Positions 16,881 through 25,282 of a stretch of DNA of 64,000 nucleotides are shown in pieces. Origin of the DNA: Lysobacter solisilvae (GTDB taxonomy: Bacteria; Pseudomonadota; Gammaproteobacteria; Xanthomonadales; Xanthomonadaceae); the NCBI RefSeq assembly GCF_016613535.2, contig NZ_CP071518.1:2418001-2482000 (forward strand), written 5' to 3'. The notes under the pieces were generated by a model. The model was not told the DNA's origin. It saw nothing but the letters and a program-made list of their open reading frames with translations, and made no database searches. A program made the translations under genes and the position numbers. The first letter of the stretch is position 1; the number at the start of each line of letters is the position of its first letter.

Positions 16881-19259
16881 ATGCACAAGCAGCACACACC
16901 GCAAACGTCGTCGGCCATGCGACGCCGTTCGTTGACCACCGCGATCGCATTCTCCCTGGCATTGGGAATGGCCGGTCCGGTCCTGGCGCAGGAGTCCTCC
17001 GCGGACGCGCCGGCCGACGGCGCCGCATCCGGCCGCACCCAGGCAACCGACCTGGACGCGGTGACGGTGACGGCGAACAAGCGCGAAGAGAACATCCGCG
17101 AAGTCGCCACCGCCATCACCAAGATCGGCGAGCAGCAGCTGGAAAACTTCAACGCCACCCAGATGACCGACTACGCCAGCTACGTGCCCGGCCTGCAGGT
17201 GCAGTCCTCCGGCACGCCGGGGCAGTCGCAGGTGTCGATGCGCGGCATCGCGCCGTTGTCGGCGGGTTCGACGGTCGGCACGTACATCGATGAGACGCCG
17301 GTGGGCTCAAGCAGCCTCTACCAGGCCGCGACGCTCTTCGCGCTCGATCTGCTGCCCTACGACGTGGAGGCGATCGAAGTGCTGCGCGGCCCGCAGGGCA
17401 CGCTGTACGGCGCCGGGGCGATGGGCGGCCTGATCAAGTACACGATGCGCCGCCCCGACCTTGCGGACACCGAGTTCCGCGTCGGCGCCGGCGTGTCGAG
17501 CACGGAGGGCGCCGACGACCTGGGCTTCAACTACCGCCTGGGCATGAACGTGCCGCTGTCGGAAACCTTCGCCCTGCGGGCAAGCTACTCACGCAACGAC
17601 CTGGCGGGCTACGTCGACAACCTGGATCCCGACCCCATCGACGTCGGCCGCGAGGACATCAACGAAGGCTCGCAGTCCAGCGCGCGGGTCGCGCTGCTGT
17701 GGCAGGGTGAATCGACCAGGGTGCAGCTGTCGGCGATGCGCCAGGACGTCGACAGCGACAACAACGCCATCATCGCCCTGGATCCGGTGTCCCACGACCC
17801 GATCGACGGCCTGAGCAACTTTGTCCACCTCAACGAGCCCTTCGAGAAGACCCTCGACTACTACGCGCTGACCGTGGACTGGGACGCCGGCTTCGCCGAT
17901 TTCGTCTCGGCGACGAGCTATTCCGACACCCATACGTTCCTGCGTAGCGACCAGACCCTGACCTACGCCACCCTGTCGCCCGCACTGGGCGGCCCGGTGG
18001 CAAGCGCGTCCCTCGAGAACACGCTCGACCTGCAGCAGTTCACCCAGGAGTTCCGCCTGCAGTCGAAGGCCGGCCAGCCGTTCGAATGGCTGCTGGGCAC
18101 CTTCTACTCGAAGGAGGACGGCAAGAACCACCAGTTCGTCCCGATGACCGCGATGGACGGCGGACCGCTGCAGCTGCCGCCGCCGTTTGACTTCTTCGAC
18201 GGCGTGCTGGGCAACATCTACATGCCCAGCACCTACGAGGAAACCGCGCTGTTCGCCAACGGGGCCTACAAGTTCAACGAGCGGTTCAAGCTGGGCGCCG
18301 GCGTGCGCTTCTCGCGCAACGACCAGGAATTCACCCAGAACGTCACCCAGGGCTTCTTCCTGGTGAGCCCGGGCGTGACCAGCAACAGCTCCAGCGAGGA
18401 CGTGTTCACCTGGAGCATCACCCCGCAGTTCCAGCTCACGCCCGATACGCTGGTCTACGGCAAGGTCGCCACCGGCTACCAGCCGGGCGGGCCGAACTCG
18501 GTCACGCCGGGCCTGCCGCCCGCCGTTGATTCGTCGACGCTCACCAGCTACGAGCTCGGCCTGAAGACCGCCTTCGCCGACAACCGCGTGCTGCTCGACC
18601 TGGTCGCCTACCAGATCGACTGGGAGGACATCCAGGTTGCCTCGCTGGTCAACGGCGTCAGCGGCCTGGTGAACGGCGGCCAGGCCACCAGCCGCGGTAT
18701 CGAGCTGGCCACGACCTTCCGTCCGGTTGACGGGCTTACCCTCGGCTTCAATGCGGCCTACAACGACGCGAGCCTCGACGAGAACTTCCCGACGATCGTC
18801 GTGACCGCTCCGGGCGTCAGGCAGGAGCTCAACACGGGACTGAAGGGCGATCGCATGCCCTACGTGCCCGACCTGACCTGGTCGCTCACCGCCGACTACT
18901 ACCTGCCGCTCAGCGGCAGCTGGGGCGCCTCCTTCGGCGGAGGCGTGCGCTGGGTGGACGACCGCACCAACGCCACGACCCAGCGCGAGGCGCTTTTCCT
19001 CGACGGCCCGCCGGCCATGTCGTTCGAAGTGATCACGCCGCCGCTGGAGATCGACAGCTACTACGCGCTGGACCTGTACGCCGCGCTCTCCAACGACAAC
19101 TGGACGCTGCGCGCCTACATGAAGAACGTCACCGACGAACGTGCGTACTCGACGATGAACGACGTCGCCGACCAGGTCGGGGCCGCCGGTACGCACCACA
19201 CCGCCGCCACGCCAATCCAGCCGCGCATGTTCGGGCTCGAGGTCGATTACCGCTTCTGA
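16881..19259 (+). CDS. TonB-dependent outer-membrane receptor
   Basis: This 792-residue receptor has an N-terminal signal peptide (after MRRRSLTTAIAFSLALGMAG, cut near VLAQ). A TonB-box-like segment is LDAVTVTANKR. The plug domain at ~70-190 contains VLRGPQGTLYGAGAMGG. A ~600-residue beta-barrel ends in the typical aromatic terminus (VDYRF). It resembles the iron-complex/substrate receptors abundant in Xanthomonadaceae; no siderophore genes are near. Its place beside a POT transporter and D-glutamate-type enzymes suggests import of a peptide or glycan-derived ligand. ATG 16881 is chosen because GGGGGGAGA precedes it and the signal peptide begins there. Confidence 0.93.
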   Translation: MHKQHTPQTSSAMRRRSLTTAIAFSLALGMAGPVLAQESSADAPADGAASGRTQATDLDAVTVTANKREENIREVATAITKIGEQQLENFNATQMTDYASYVPGLQVQSSGTPGQSQVSMRGIAPLSAGSTVGTYIDETPVGSSSLYQAATLFALDLLPYDVEAIEVLRGPQGTLYGAGAMGGLIKYTMRRPDLADTEFRVGAGVSSTEGADDLGFNYRLGMNVPLSETFALRASYSRNDLAGYVDNLDPDPIDVGREDINEGSQSSARVALLWQGESTRVQLSAMRQDVDSDNNAIIALDPVSHDPIDGLSNFVHLNEPFEKTLDYYALTVDWDAGFADFVSATSYSDTHTFLRSDQTLTYATLSPALGGPVASASLENTLDLQQFTQEFRLQSKAGQPFEWLLGTFYSKEDGKNHQFVPMTAMDGGPLQLPPPFDFFDGVLGNIYMPSTYEETALFANGAYKFNERFKLGAGVRFSRNDQEFTQNVTQGFFLVSPGVTSNSSSEDVFTWSITPQFQLTPDTLVYGKVATGYQPGGPNSVTPGLPPAVDSSTLTSYELGLKTAFADNRVLLDLVAYQIDWEDIQVASLVNGVSGLVNGGQATSRGIELATTFRPVDGLTLGFNAAYNDASLDENFPTIVVTAPGVRQELNTGLKGDRMPYVPDLTWSLTADYYLPLSGSWGASFGGGVRWVDDRTNATTQREALFLDGPPAMSFEVITPPLEIDSYYALDLYAALSNDNWTLRAYMKNVTDERAYSTMNDVADQVGAAGTHHTAATPIQPRMFGLEVDYRF

Positions 19260-19348
19260 CCCACGCGCATCAACGCCGTACCCGCGCCATCGGGCACCGC
19301 GGCCGGATTCATTCCGCCCGCGGTCCCCGGCAGCGCCCTTCTTATCCG

Positions 19349-20386
19349 GTGATTTTCTTGAACTACGACGTCTCGCTTCCGCAGCCCTACCTGCTGTTCC
19401 TCGGCGACACGACCGAGCCGGGCTACGCGAAGACCGCGTTCGGGCTGCGCGACTGGGCTGGTGAACGCTGCGTCGGCGAATTCGCCTGCGCAGGCGCCAC
19501 CGTCACCACCGGCCTGCGCGCGATGACACCGGCGCAGGCCCATGCCGCGGGCGCGCGGGCGCTGGTGATCGGCGTGGCCAATGCCGGTGGCTTCATCCCG
19601 GCAACCTGGCTTGCGGCGCTGGTGGAAGCGATGGAGGCCGGTCTGGATATCATCAGCGGCATGCACGCCCGGCTGCGCGACTTCGATGTCCTGCGCGACA
19701 CCGCCGACCGCCTCGGCCGCCGGCTGATCGACGTGCGGCAACCGCCGGCCGGCATTCCGGTCGCGTCCGGCCGCCGTCGCGGCGGTCGGCGCCTGCTCAC
19801 GCTGGGCACCGATTGCGCGCTGGGCAAGAAATACACCGCGCTCGCGCTGACCCGGGCTTTCACTGCGCGTGGCGTCGATGCGACCTTCCGCGCGACCGGG
19901 CAGACCGGGATCCTGATCGCCGGCGGCGGCATTCCCATGGACGCGGTGGTCGCCGACTTCGCCGCGGGCGCCGCCGAGCTGCTCTCGCCCGAAACCGCCG
20001 CCGACCACTGGGACGTCATCGAAGGGCAGGGCTCGCTGTTCCATCCGGCCTACGCCGGCGTGTCGCTGGCGCTGCTGCACGGCAGCCAGCCCGATGTGAT
20101 CGTGGTCTGCCACGAACCCGGCCGCGAACGCGTACTGGGCCACCCCGGTTACGCCGTGCCCGACATCGGCGAGACCATCGAGCTGGCCTTGCGGTTGGGG
20201 GCCCGCACGAACGCCGGCATACGCTGCGCAGGCGTCAGCCTGAACACGTCGAAGCTGGATGTGGCCGCGGCACGACACGTGATCGCGCAGACCCGGGAGC
20301 GCCTGGGACTGCCGGTCGCCGACCCCCTGCGCGGCGGCGAGGCGTTTGAACTGCTCGTCGACGCCTGCCTGCGGACGGACACCTGA
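19349..20386 (+). CDS. dgcN: DUF1611 family protein, DgcN-like D-glutamate N-acetyltransferase
   Basis: This 345-residue protein starts at GTG. Its two halves are an N-terminal Rossmann-like domain (PYLLFLGDTTEPGYAKTAFG) and a C-terminal nucleotide-binding-like domain with GTDCALGKKYTA (~153-164). These are followed by RATGQTGILIAGGG and IEGQGSLFHPAYAGV, the recognised pattern of DUF1611. From memory, the characterised member DgcN N-acetylates D-glutamate, and its product is racemised by DgcA. The presence of a DgcA-like gene 4 kb upstream in the same block supports that role; other DUF1611 members are uncharacterised. The next gene starts 4 nt after the stop. Confidence 0.8.
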   Translation: MIFLNYDVSLPQPYLLFLGDTTEPGYAKTAFGLRDWAGERCVGEFACAGATVTTGLRAMTPAQAHAAGARALVIGVANAGGFIPATWLAALVEAMEAGLDIISGMHARLRDFDVLRDTADRLGRRLIDVRQPPAGIPVASGRRRGGRRLLTLGTDCALGKKYTALALTRAFTARGVDATFRATGQTGILIAGGGIPMDAVVADFAAGAAELLSPETAADHWDVIEGQGSLFHPAYAGVSLALLHGSQPDVIVVCHEPGRERVLGHPGYAVPDIGETIELALRLGARTNAGIRCAGVSLNTSKLDVAAARHVIAQTRERLGLPVADPLRGGEAFELLVDACLRTDT

Positions 20387-20390
20387 GTCC

Positions 20391-21527
20391 ATGGGCAACG
20401 TGAGCGCCACCTCGAGCCGGTTCCAGCGCCTGATCCTTCCCGGCCTGGCCTTCAAGGCCGCGGTGATCGGCGGCGGCTACGCGACCGGCCGCGAACTGGC
20501 GGAGTACTTCATCCCCAGCGGTCCGCAAGGCGGCGTCCTGGCGATCCTGGTGGCGATGGTGTGCTGGAGCGTGGTGTGCGCGCTGACCTTCGCGCTCGCG
20601 CACGCGACGCGGCGCTTCGACTACCACGGCCTCTTCGGCGACCTGCTCGGGCCGTTCGCCTTCGTGTTCGAACTGGCGTACCTGGTGTTCATGGTGCTGA
20701 TCCTCGCCGTGTTCGGCGCGGCCGCGGGGGCGATCGGGGAAGCGATGTTCGGCTGGCCCAAGCTCGTCGGCACGCTGGCGCTGATGGTGGGGATCGGCGT
20801 GTTCACCGCCTTCGGGAACCAGTCTGTCGAAAGGCTGTTCAAGTGGGTGTCGTTCTTCCTGTACGGCATCTACGTGCTGTTCGTCGTCTTCGTGCTGTCC
20901 TCGTTCGGCGACCGCGCCCTGGCGATCTTCCAGACCCCGGTACCCACCGATGGCTGGCTCTCCGGCGGGCTCACCTACGCCGGCTACAACATCGTCGGCG
21001 CGGTGATCGTGCTGCCATTGGCGCGCCACTTCACCTCGCGGCGCGACGCGGTCGTCGCCGGCGTGCTGGCCGGGCCGCTGGCGATGGTGCCCGGCCTGCT
21101 GTTCTTCATCTGCATGGTCGCCTGGTATCCGCAGATCGGCGCGCAAGCGCTGCCATCGGACTACATGCTGGGCAAACTGGACATGCCGGTGTTCCACCTG
21201 CTGTTCCAGGCAATGATCTTCAGCGCGCTGCTGGAAAGCGGCGCCGCCGCGGTGCACGCCACCAACGAACGCATCGCCGTGGCGTGGCGCGAGCGCCGCA
21301 AGGCGGAGCTGCCCCATGCCTGGCGCTTCTTCATTGCCGCGGCGGTGCTGGTCGGCTCGATCTTCATCGCCGACCGCTTCGGCCTGGTCGCGCTGATCGC
21401 GAAGGGCTACCGCGGCCTGGCCTACCTGTTCCTGGCGGTCTACGTGCTGCCGCTGTTGACCGTCGGCGTGTGGCGGTTGTGGCGGCGTGCGCCGCGTGCG
21501 GCCGTCGTCCCTTTCCATGAGGCGTGA
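20391..21527 (+). CDS. YkvI-like membrane permease
   Basis: This 378-residue integral membrane protein has ~10 helices. The first helix carries AAVIGGGYATGRELAEYF, the glycine-rich unwound-helix signature of YkvI-type proteins, which belong to the LeuT/APC fold of amino-acid transporters. The substrate is unknown. It immediately follows the DgcN-like gene, so transport of an amino acid or its acetylated form is an inference from position. Confidence 0.75.
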   Translation: MGNVSATSSRFQRLILPGLAFKAAVIGGGYATGRELAEYFIPSGPQGGVLAILVAMVCWSVVCALTFALAHATRRFDYHGLFGDLLGPFAFVFELAYLVFMVLILAVFGAAAGAIGEAMFGWPKLVGTLALMVGIGVFTAFGNQSVERLFKWVSFFLYGIYVLFVVFVLSSFGDRALAIFQTPVPTDGWLSGGLTYAGYNIVGAVIVLPLARHFTSRRDAVVAGVLAGPLAMVPGLLFFICMVAWYPQIGAQALPSDYMLGKLDMPVFHLLFQAMIFSALLESGAAAVHATNERIAVAWRERRKAELPHAWRFFIAAAVLVGSIFIADRFGLVALIAKGYRGLAYLFLAVYVLPLLTVGVWRLWRRAPRAAVVPFHEA

Positions 21528-23154
21528 TCCCTTGAAGACAAGCATGATCGCGGGCGTGTGCAAGCCCTTGCGTTGGGCGGCCCTTGCCGCGATGGCCATG
21601 GTGGCGGGCACCGCGACGGCGGCCCCGCCGGCGGACCTCGACATGCGGGTCGAAACCGCGATGCGCAGCCACGGCGTCCCCGGCATGGCGATCGCCATCG
21701 TGGAGGACGGCAAGGTCTCGCTCACCCGGGGCTATGGCGTGCGGCGGCTCGGCTCGCCCGAGCGCGTGGACGCCGACACCATCTTTCCCACCGGTTCCAC
21801 CGGCAAGGCCATCACCAGCGCCGCGCTCGCGGTGCTGGTCGACGACGGCAAACTGGGATGGGATGACAAGGTCATCGACCACATGCCGTGGTTCCGGATG
21901 TACGACCCGTGGGTGACCAACGAGATCACCGTGCGCGACCTGCTCGTGCACCGCAGCGGCCTGGGCCTTGGCGCCGGCGACCTCATGTTCGTGCCGACAT
22001 CCTCCCGCAGCCGCGCCGACACCGTGCGCGCCCTGCGCCACATCAAGCCGGCGACGGGTTTCCGCAGCGGCTATGCCTACGACAACCTGCTGTACGCCGT
22101 GGCGGGCCAGCTGATCGAGGAGGTCAGCGGACAGACCTGGGAAGTCTTCGTGCGCGAACGCGTGCTCAAGCCCGCCGGCATGGGCAGTTCGGTCACCGAA
22201 CAGTCCGCGCGCTTCGCCAACCCCAACCGCGCCTGGCCGCACGCGCGCACCGGCGGCCGCGTACGCGGCATGGGCGAACAGGCGGTGCTGGACGAGCGCA
22301 GGACCCTGGGCGACAACGGCGCGCCGGCAGGCGGTCTGTCGTCCAGTGCGAACGACATGGCGCACTGGCTGCAGGTGCAGCTGGGGCAGGGCACCTGGAC
22401 CAATGCGGCCGGCGAGCCGATCCGCGTGTTCAGCCAGGCGCAGTCCAGGCAGATGTGGACGCCGGCCGTGCTCACGCCCACGCCGACCTGGCCGGGCAAG
22501 CTCGCCGCGGCTGCGCCGAAGTTCTCGGCCTATGCGCTGGGCTGGAACGTGCGCGACTACCGCGGCGAGAAGATGATCGACCACGGCGGCGCCATCTTCG
22601 GCGTCCTCGCCTACGTCGTGATGGTTCCCGAGCGCAACTTCGGCATCGCGATGCTGATGAACGCCGAGGACATGCCCGCGATGCGCGGCGTCGCGCTCGA
22701 GCTGGTCGACCACTACCTGGGCGCGCCGAAGACCGACTGGGTGGCGGCGTTCGACGAATTCATGGAGCTGCGCTTCAACGGCGGTATCGAAGCGCTGGAC
22801 GCGGCCGCGAAGTCGCGCGTGGGCTCGACCGGCAAGGCCTCGCTGGCCACGGCCCGATATGCCGGCCGCTACCGCGATTCGTGGTACGGCGAGATCGACA
22901 TCAAGCAGGACAAGGGCGGGCTGCGGATCGACTTCACCCGCACGCCCGGGATGGTCGGGCGCCTGGAGCACGCGCAGCACGACACCTTCCGCACGGTCTG
23001 GGACGACCCGACGATCGAGCCGGCCTACCTCACCTTCGGGCTCAGCGCCGAGGGCAAGGTCGATCGCATCACCCTCAAGTCCGTCTCGCCGATCGCCGAT
23101 TTCAGCTACGACTACCAGGATCTGCTGTTCACGCCGGAGGACAAGGGCTCGTAA
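21517..23154 (+). CDS. Exported serine hydrolase (S12) with DUF3471-like C-terminus
   Basis: This 545-residue S12-family hydrolase has a signal peptide ending near GTATA. The catalytic motifs are STGK (nucleophile Ser94), YDN in YAYDNLLY, and HGG in MIDHGGAIFG. Residues ~440-545 (YAGRYRDSWYGEIDI onward) form the beta-rich C-terminal domain common in D-aminopeptidase/esterase-like members. ATG 21517 overlaps the permease gene by 11 nt; ATG 21487 and ATG 21544 are in-frame alternatives and none has a convincing ribosome site. It closes the accessory block and is the second S12 enzyme in it. Confidence 0.88.
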   Translation: MRRDPLKTSMIAGVCKPLRWAALAAMAMVAGTATAAPPADLDMRVETAMRSHGVPGMAIAIVEDGKVSLTRGYGVRRLGSPERVDADTIFPTGSTGKAITSAALAVLVDDGKLGWDDKVIDHMPWFRMYDPWVTNEITVRDLLVHRSGLGLGAGDLMFVPTSSRSRADTVRALRHIKPATGFRSGYAYDNLLYAVAGQLIEEVSGQTWEVFVRERVLKPAGMGSSVTEQSARFANPNRAWPHARTGGRVRGMGEQAVLDERRTLGDNGAPAGGLSSSANDMAHWLQVQLGQGTWTNAAGEPIRVFSQAQSRQMWTPAVLTPTPTWPGKLAAAAPKFSAYALGWNVRDYRGEKMIDHGGAIFGVLAYVVMVPERNFGIAMLMNAEDMPAMRGVALELVDHYLGAPKTDWVAAFDEFMELRFNGGIEALDAAAKSRVGSTGKASLATARYAGRYRDSWYGEIDIKQDKGGLRIDFTRTPGMVGRLEHAQHDTFRTVWDDPTIEPAYLTFGLSAEGKVDRITLKSVSPIADFSYDYQDLLFTPEDKGS

Positions 23155-23353
23155 CGGCCGCACTTCCACGGACTGCAGCCGGGCTGCGTCGGCAGTTCCA
23201 GTCCCACCCGTCCGGGCAGCCCGATGGCCGCGCGTTGCGCGCGTGGCCAGCGCCGGGCGGAGGGATCACGGCACCTGCCCCAACGGCCAATGGTGCGCCT
23301 GTGGCCGGCTAGTAGAGTAGGGCTGTCCAGAAGAGCCCGATGCACGGCGACCG

Positions 23354-24319
23354 ATGAGCCGGCCCTGGTGCGCAACCGTCCCCATGCCCCGGCCGCGGCG
23401 CCGGCAGGCAGCGTTTGGCAGTGCGGTGCTGGTGGGATCGATGCTTGCCCTGGCCGTTCCGGTGGCCCACGCGCAGGACATCGAGCCGCGCGCCTATTCC
23501 AATGCGCCCGTCGGCGTGAATTTCGTCATCGCAGGCGCCGTCTTCACCCGGGGCGGTTTGTCGTTCGACACCTCGGTGCCGATCACCGGCGCGCAACTGG
23601 AATCCTCGACGCTCGTCCTCGCCTATGCGCGCACGCTCGACCTGTGGGGCAAGTCCGGCAAACTCGACGTGATCGTGCCCTATACCCGGCTGGTGGGAAC
23701 CGCCGACTACCTGGGGCAGCCCGTGGAACGCGATGTCACCGGCTTCGGCCGCCCCGCGTTGCGGATGTCGATCAATCTCCTGGGCGCGCCGGCGCTGGGG
23801 CTGCGTGAGTTCGGTCAATGGAAGCAGGACGTGATCGTCGGCGCTAGCCTGCAGGTATCCCCGCCCTGGGGCCAGTACGACTCGAGCAGGATCGTCAACA
23901 TCGGCAGCAACCGCTGGTCGTTCAAGCCTGAAGTCGGGATTTCCAAGGCCGCCGGGCCGTGGACGCTGGAGCTGCAGGCGGCCGCCACGTTCTTCACCGA
24001 CAACGACGAGTTCTACGGCGGCAACACGCGCTCCCAGGATCCGGTGTACTCCCTGCAGGGGCATGTGATCTACGGATTTGCCTCGGGCAAGTGGGTGTCG
24101 GTCGACGCCACGTACTTCACCGGCGGACGCACCCGCATCAACGGCGTGCGCGGCGACGACCTGCAGCAGAACTGGCGCGTGGGCGCGATCCTCGCGATCC
24201 CGGTCGACCGCCACAATTCGATCAAGCTGTCGGCGAGCAGTGGCGTGTCGGCGCGCACCGGCAACAACTTCGACGCCATCGGCGTGGCATGGCAGCATCG
24301 CTGGGGAGGTGGGCTGTGA
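23354..24319 (+). CDS. Outer-membrane channel-like protein (Phenol_MetA_deg/transporter family)
   Basis: This 321-residue protein has a signal peptide cut near VAHAQ and a C-terminal part made of alternating amphipathic beta strands, as in the meta-pathway phenol-degradation 'transporter' family. The function of the family is poorly defined. ATG 23354 and ATG 23384 are both possible starts; the later one begins directly at the basic n-region MPRPRRRQ. The stop overlaps the start of the carbonic anhydrase gene (TGATG), so the two are probably cotranslated. Confidence 0.7.
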   Translation: MSRPWCATVPMPRPRRRQAAFGSAVLVGSMLALAVPVAHAQDIEPRAYSNAPVGVNFVIAGAVFTRGGLSFDTSVPITGAQLESSTLVLAYARTLDLWGKSGKLDVIVPYTRLVGTADYLGQPVERDVTGFGRPALRMSINLLGAPALGLREFGQWKQDVIVGASLQVSPPWGQYDSSRIVNIGSNRWSFKPEVGISKAAGPWTLELQAAATFFTDNDEFYGGNTRSQDPVYSLQGHVIYGFASGKWVSVDATYFTGGRTRINGVRGDDLQQNWRVGAILAIPVDRHNSIKLSASSGVSARTGNNFDAIGVAWQHRWGGGL

Positions 24320-24951
24320 TGGATTCCACTTCCGGCCACGGCACGCGGCCGGCATACACCGCGGACCAGGCGCTGGCCCGGCTGAAGCGCGGCAACGTGC
24401 GCTTCGTCGCCGGACACGCGCGATTTCCCACGGTGCAGAAGGAAATCCTGGCCAATCTCGCCAAGGGCCAGCATCCCTTCGCCACCATCCTGGGCTGCAG
24501 CGACAGCCGCGTGCCGCCCGAGCTGGTGTTCGATGCTTCGTTCGGCGAGCTGTTCGTGATCCGCGTGGCCGGCAACGTGCTGGGGCCTTCCATCGCCGGC
24601 ACGCTGCAATATGCCGGTGCCCACCTGCGTACGCCGCTGCTGGTCGTGTTGGGCCACGAGGGCTGCGGCGCGGTGGAGGCGGCGCTGGCCGATGTCTTCC
24701 ACGGGGCGGAGTTCGGCAGCCGGGTCGAATGGCTGCTGGAGAACATCGCCCCGGCGCTGCAGGAGCTCGACCCGAACCTGCCTCACGTGCAGCTGCTGAG
24801 CGCGGGCGTCGAAGCCAATGTCCGCTGGACATTGCGGCAGATCGTGGAGTCGCCCGAATGGACGGCGCACGCGGGAAGGGATGACGGGTTCAAGGCGCTG
24901 GGCGCCGTGTACGACATCGCGACCGGACGGGTCCGGTTTCTCGAGGATTGA
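24319..24951 (+). CDS. Beta-class carbonic anhydrase
   Basis: This 210-residue zinc enzyme interconverts CO2 and bicarbonate. Zinc ligands are Cys60 in GCSDSRVPPE, then His113 and Cys116 in GHEGCGAV; Asp62 and Arg64 form the usual catalytic dyad. The length and motifs are those of the plant-type beta class. It is coupled to the preceding outer-membrane protein gene. Confidence 0.93.
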   Translation: MDSTSGHGTRPAYTADQALARLKRGNVRFVAGHARFPTVQKEILANLAKGQHPFATILGCSDSRVPPELVFDASFGELFVIRVAGNVLGPSIAGTLQYAGAHLRTPLLVVLGHEGCGAVEAALADVFHGAEFGSRVEWLLENIAPALQELDPNLPHVQLLSAGVEANVRWTLRQIVESPEWTAHAGRDDGFKALGAVYDIATGRVRFLED

Positions 24952-25029
24952 CCGCGCGCCATCGCGCGGCGGGGCGGGGCGGGGCGCGGATGGAATGACC
25001 GCGGGCGCGAGCGGACCCCTGAAACGACA

Positions 25030-25051
25030 AACCCCCGATTGCTCGGGGGTT
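25030..25051 (-). terminator. Terminator downstream of tRNA-Leu
   Basis: AACCCCCGA and TCGGGGGTT form a 9-bp stem around TTGC. It is followed on the minus strand by a T-rich stretch. It may also serve the convergent carbonic anhydrase gene. Confidence 0.7.
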
Positions 25052-25073
25052 GTGTTGGAACCTTGTTGAATCG

Positions 25074-25158
<85 letters not shown>

Positions 25159-25282
25159 TTCGCTGTCGGCCGGAGCCGTGCGAGGCCGCGAATATTGGAG
25201 CGGGGCGGGACCTTTGTCAACGGATTGCGAAGAAAATATTCATGCCGACTTGGTCTTCATGATGATGTGCGACCATGAAGCC

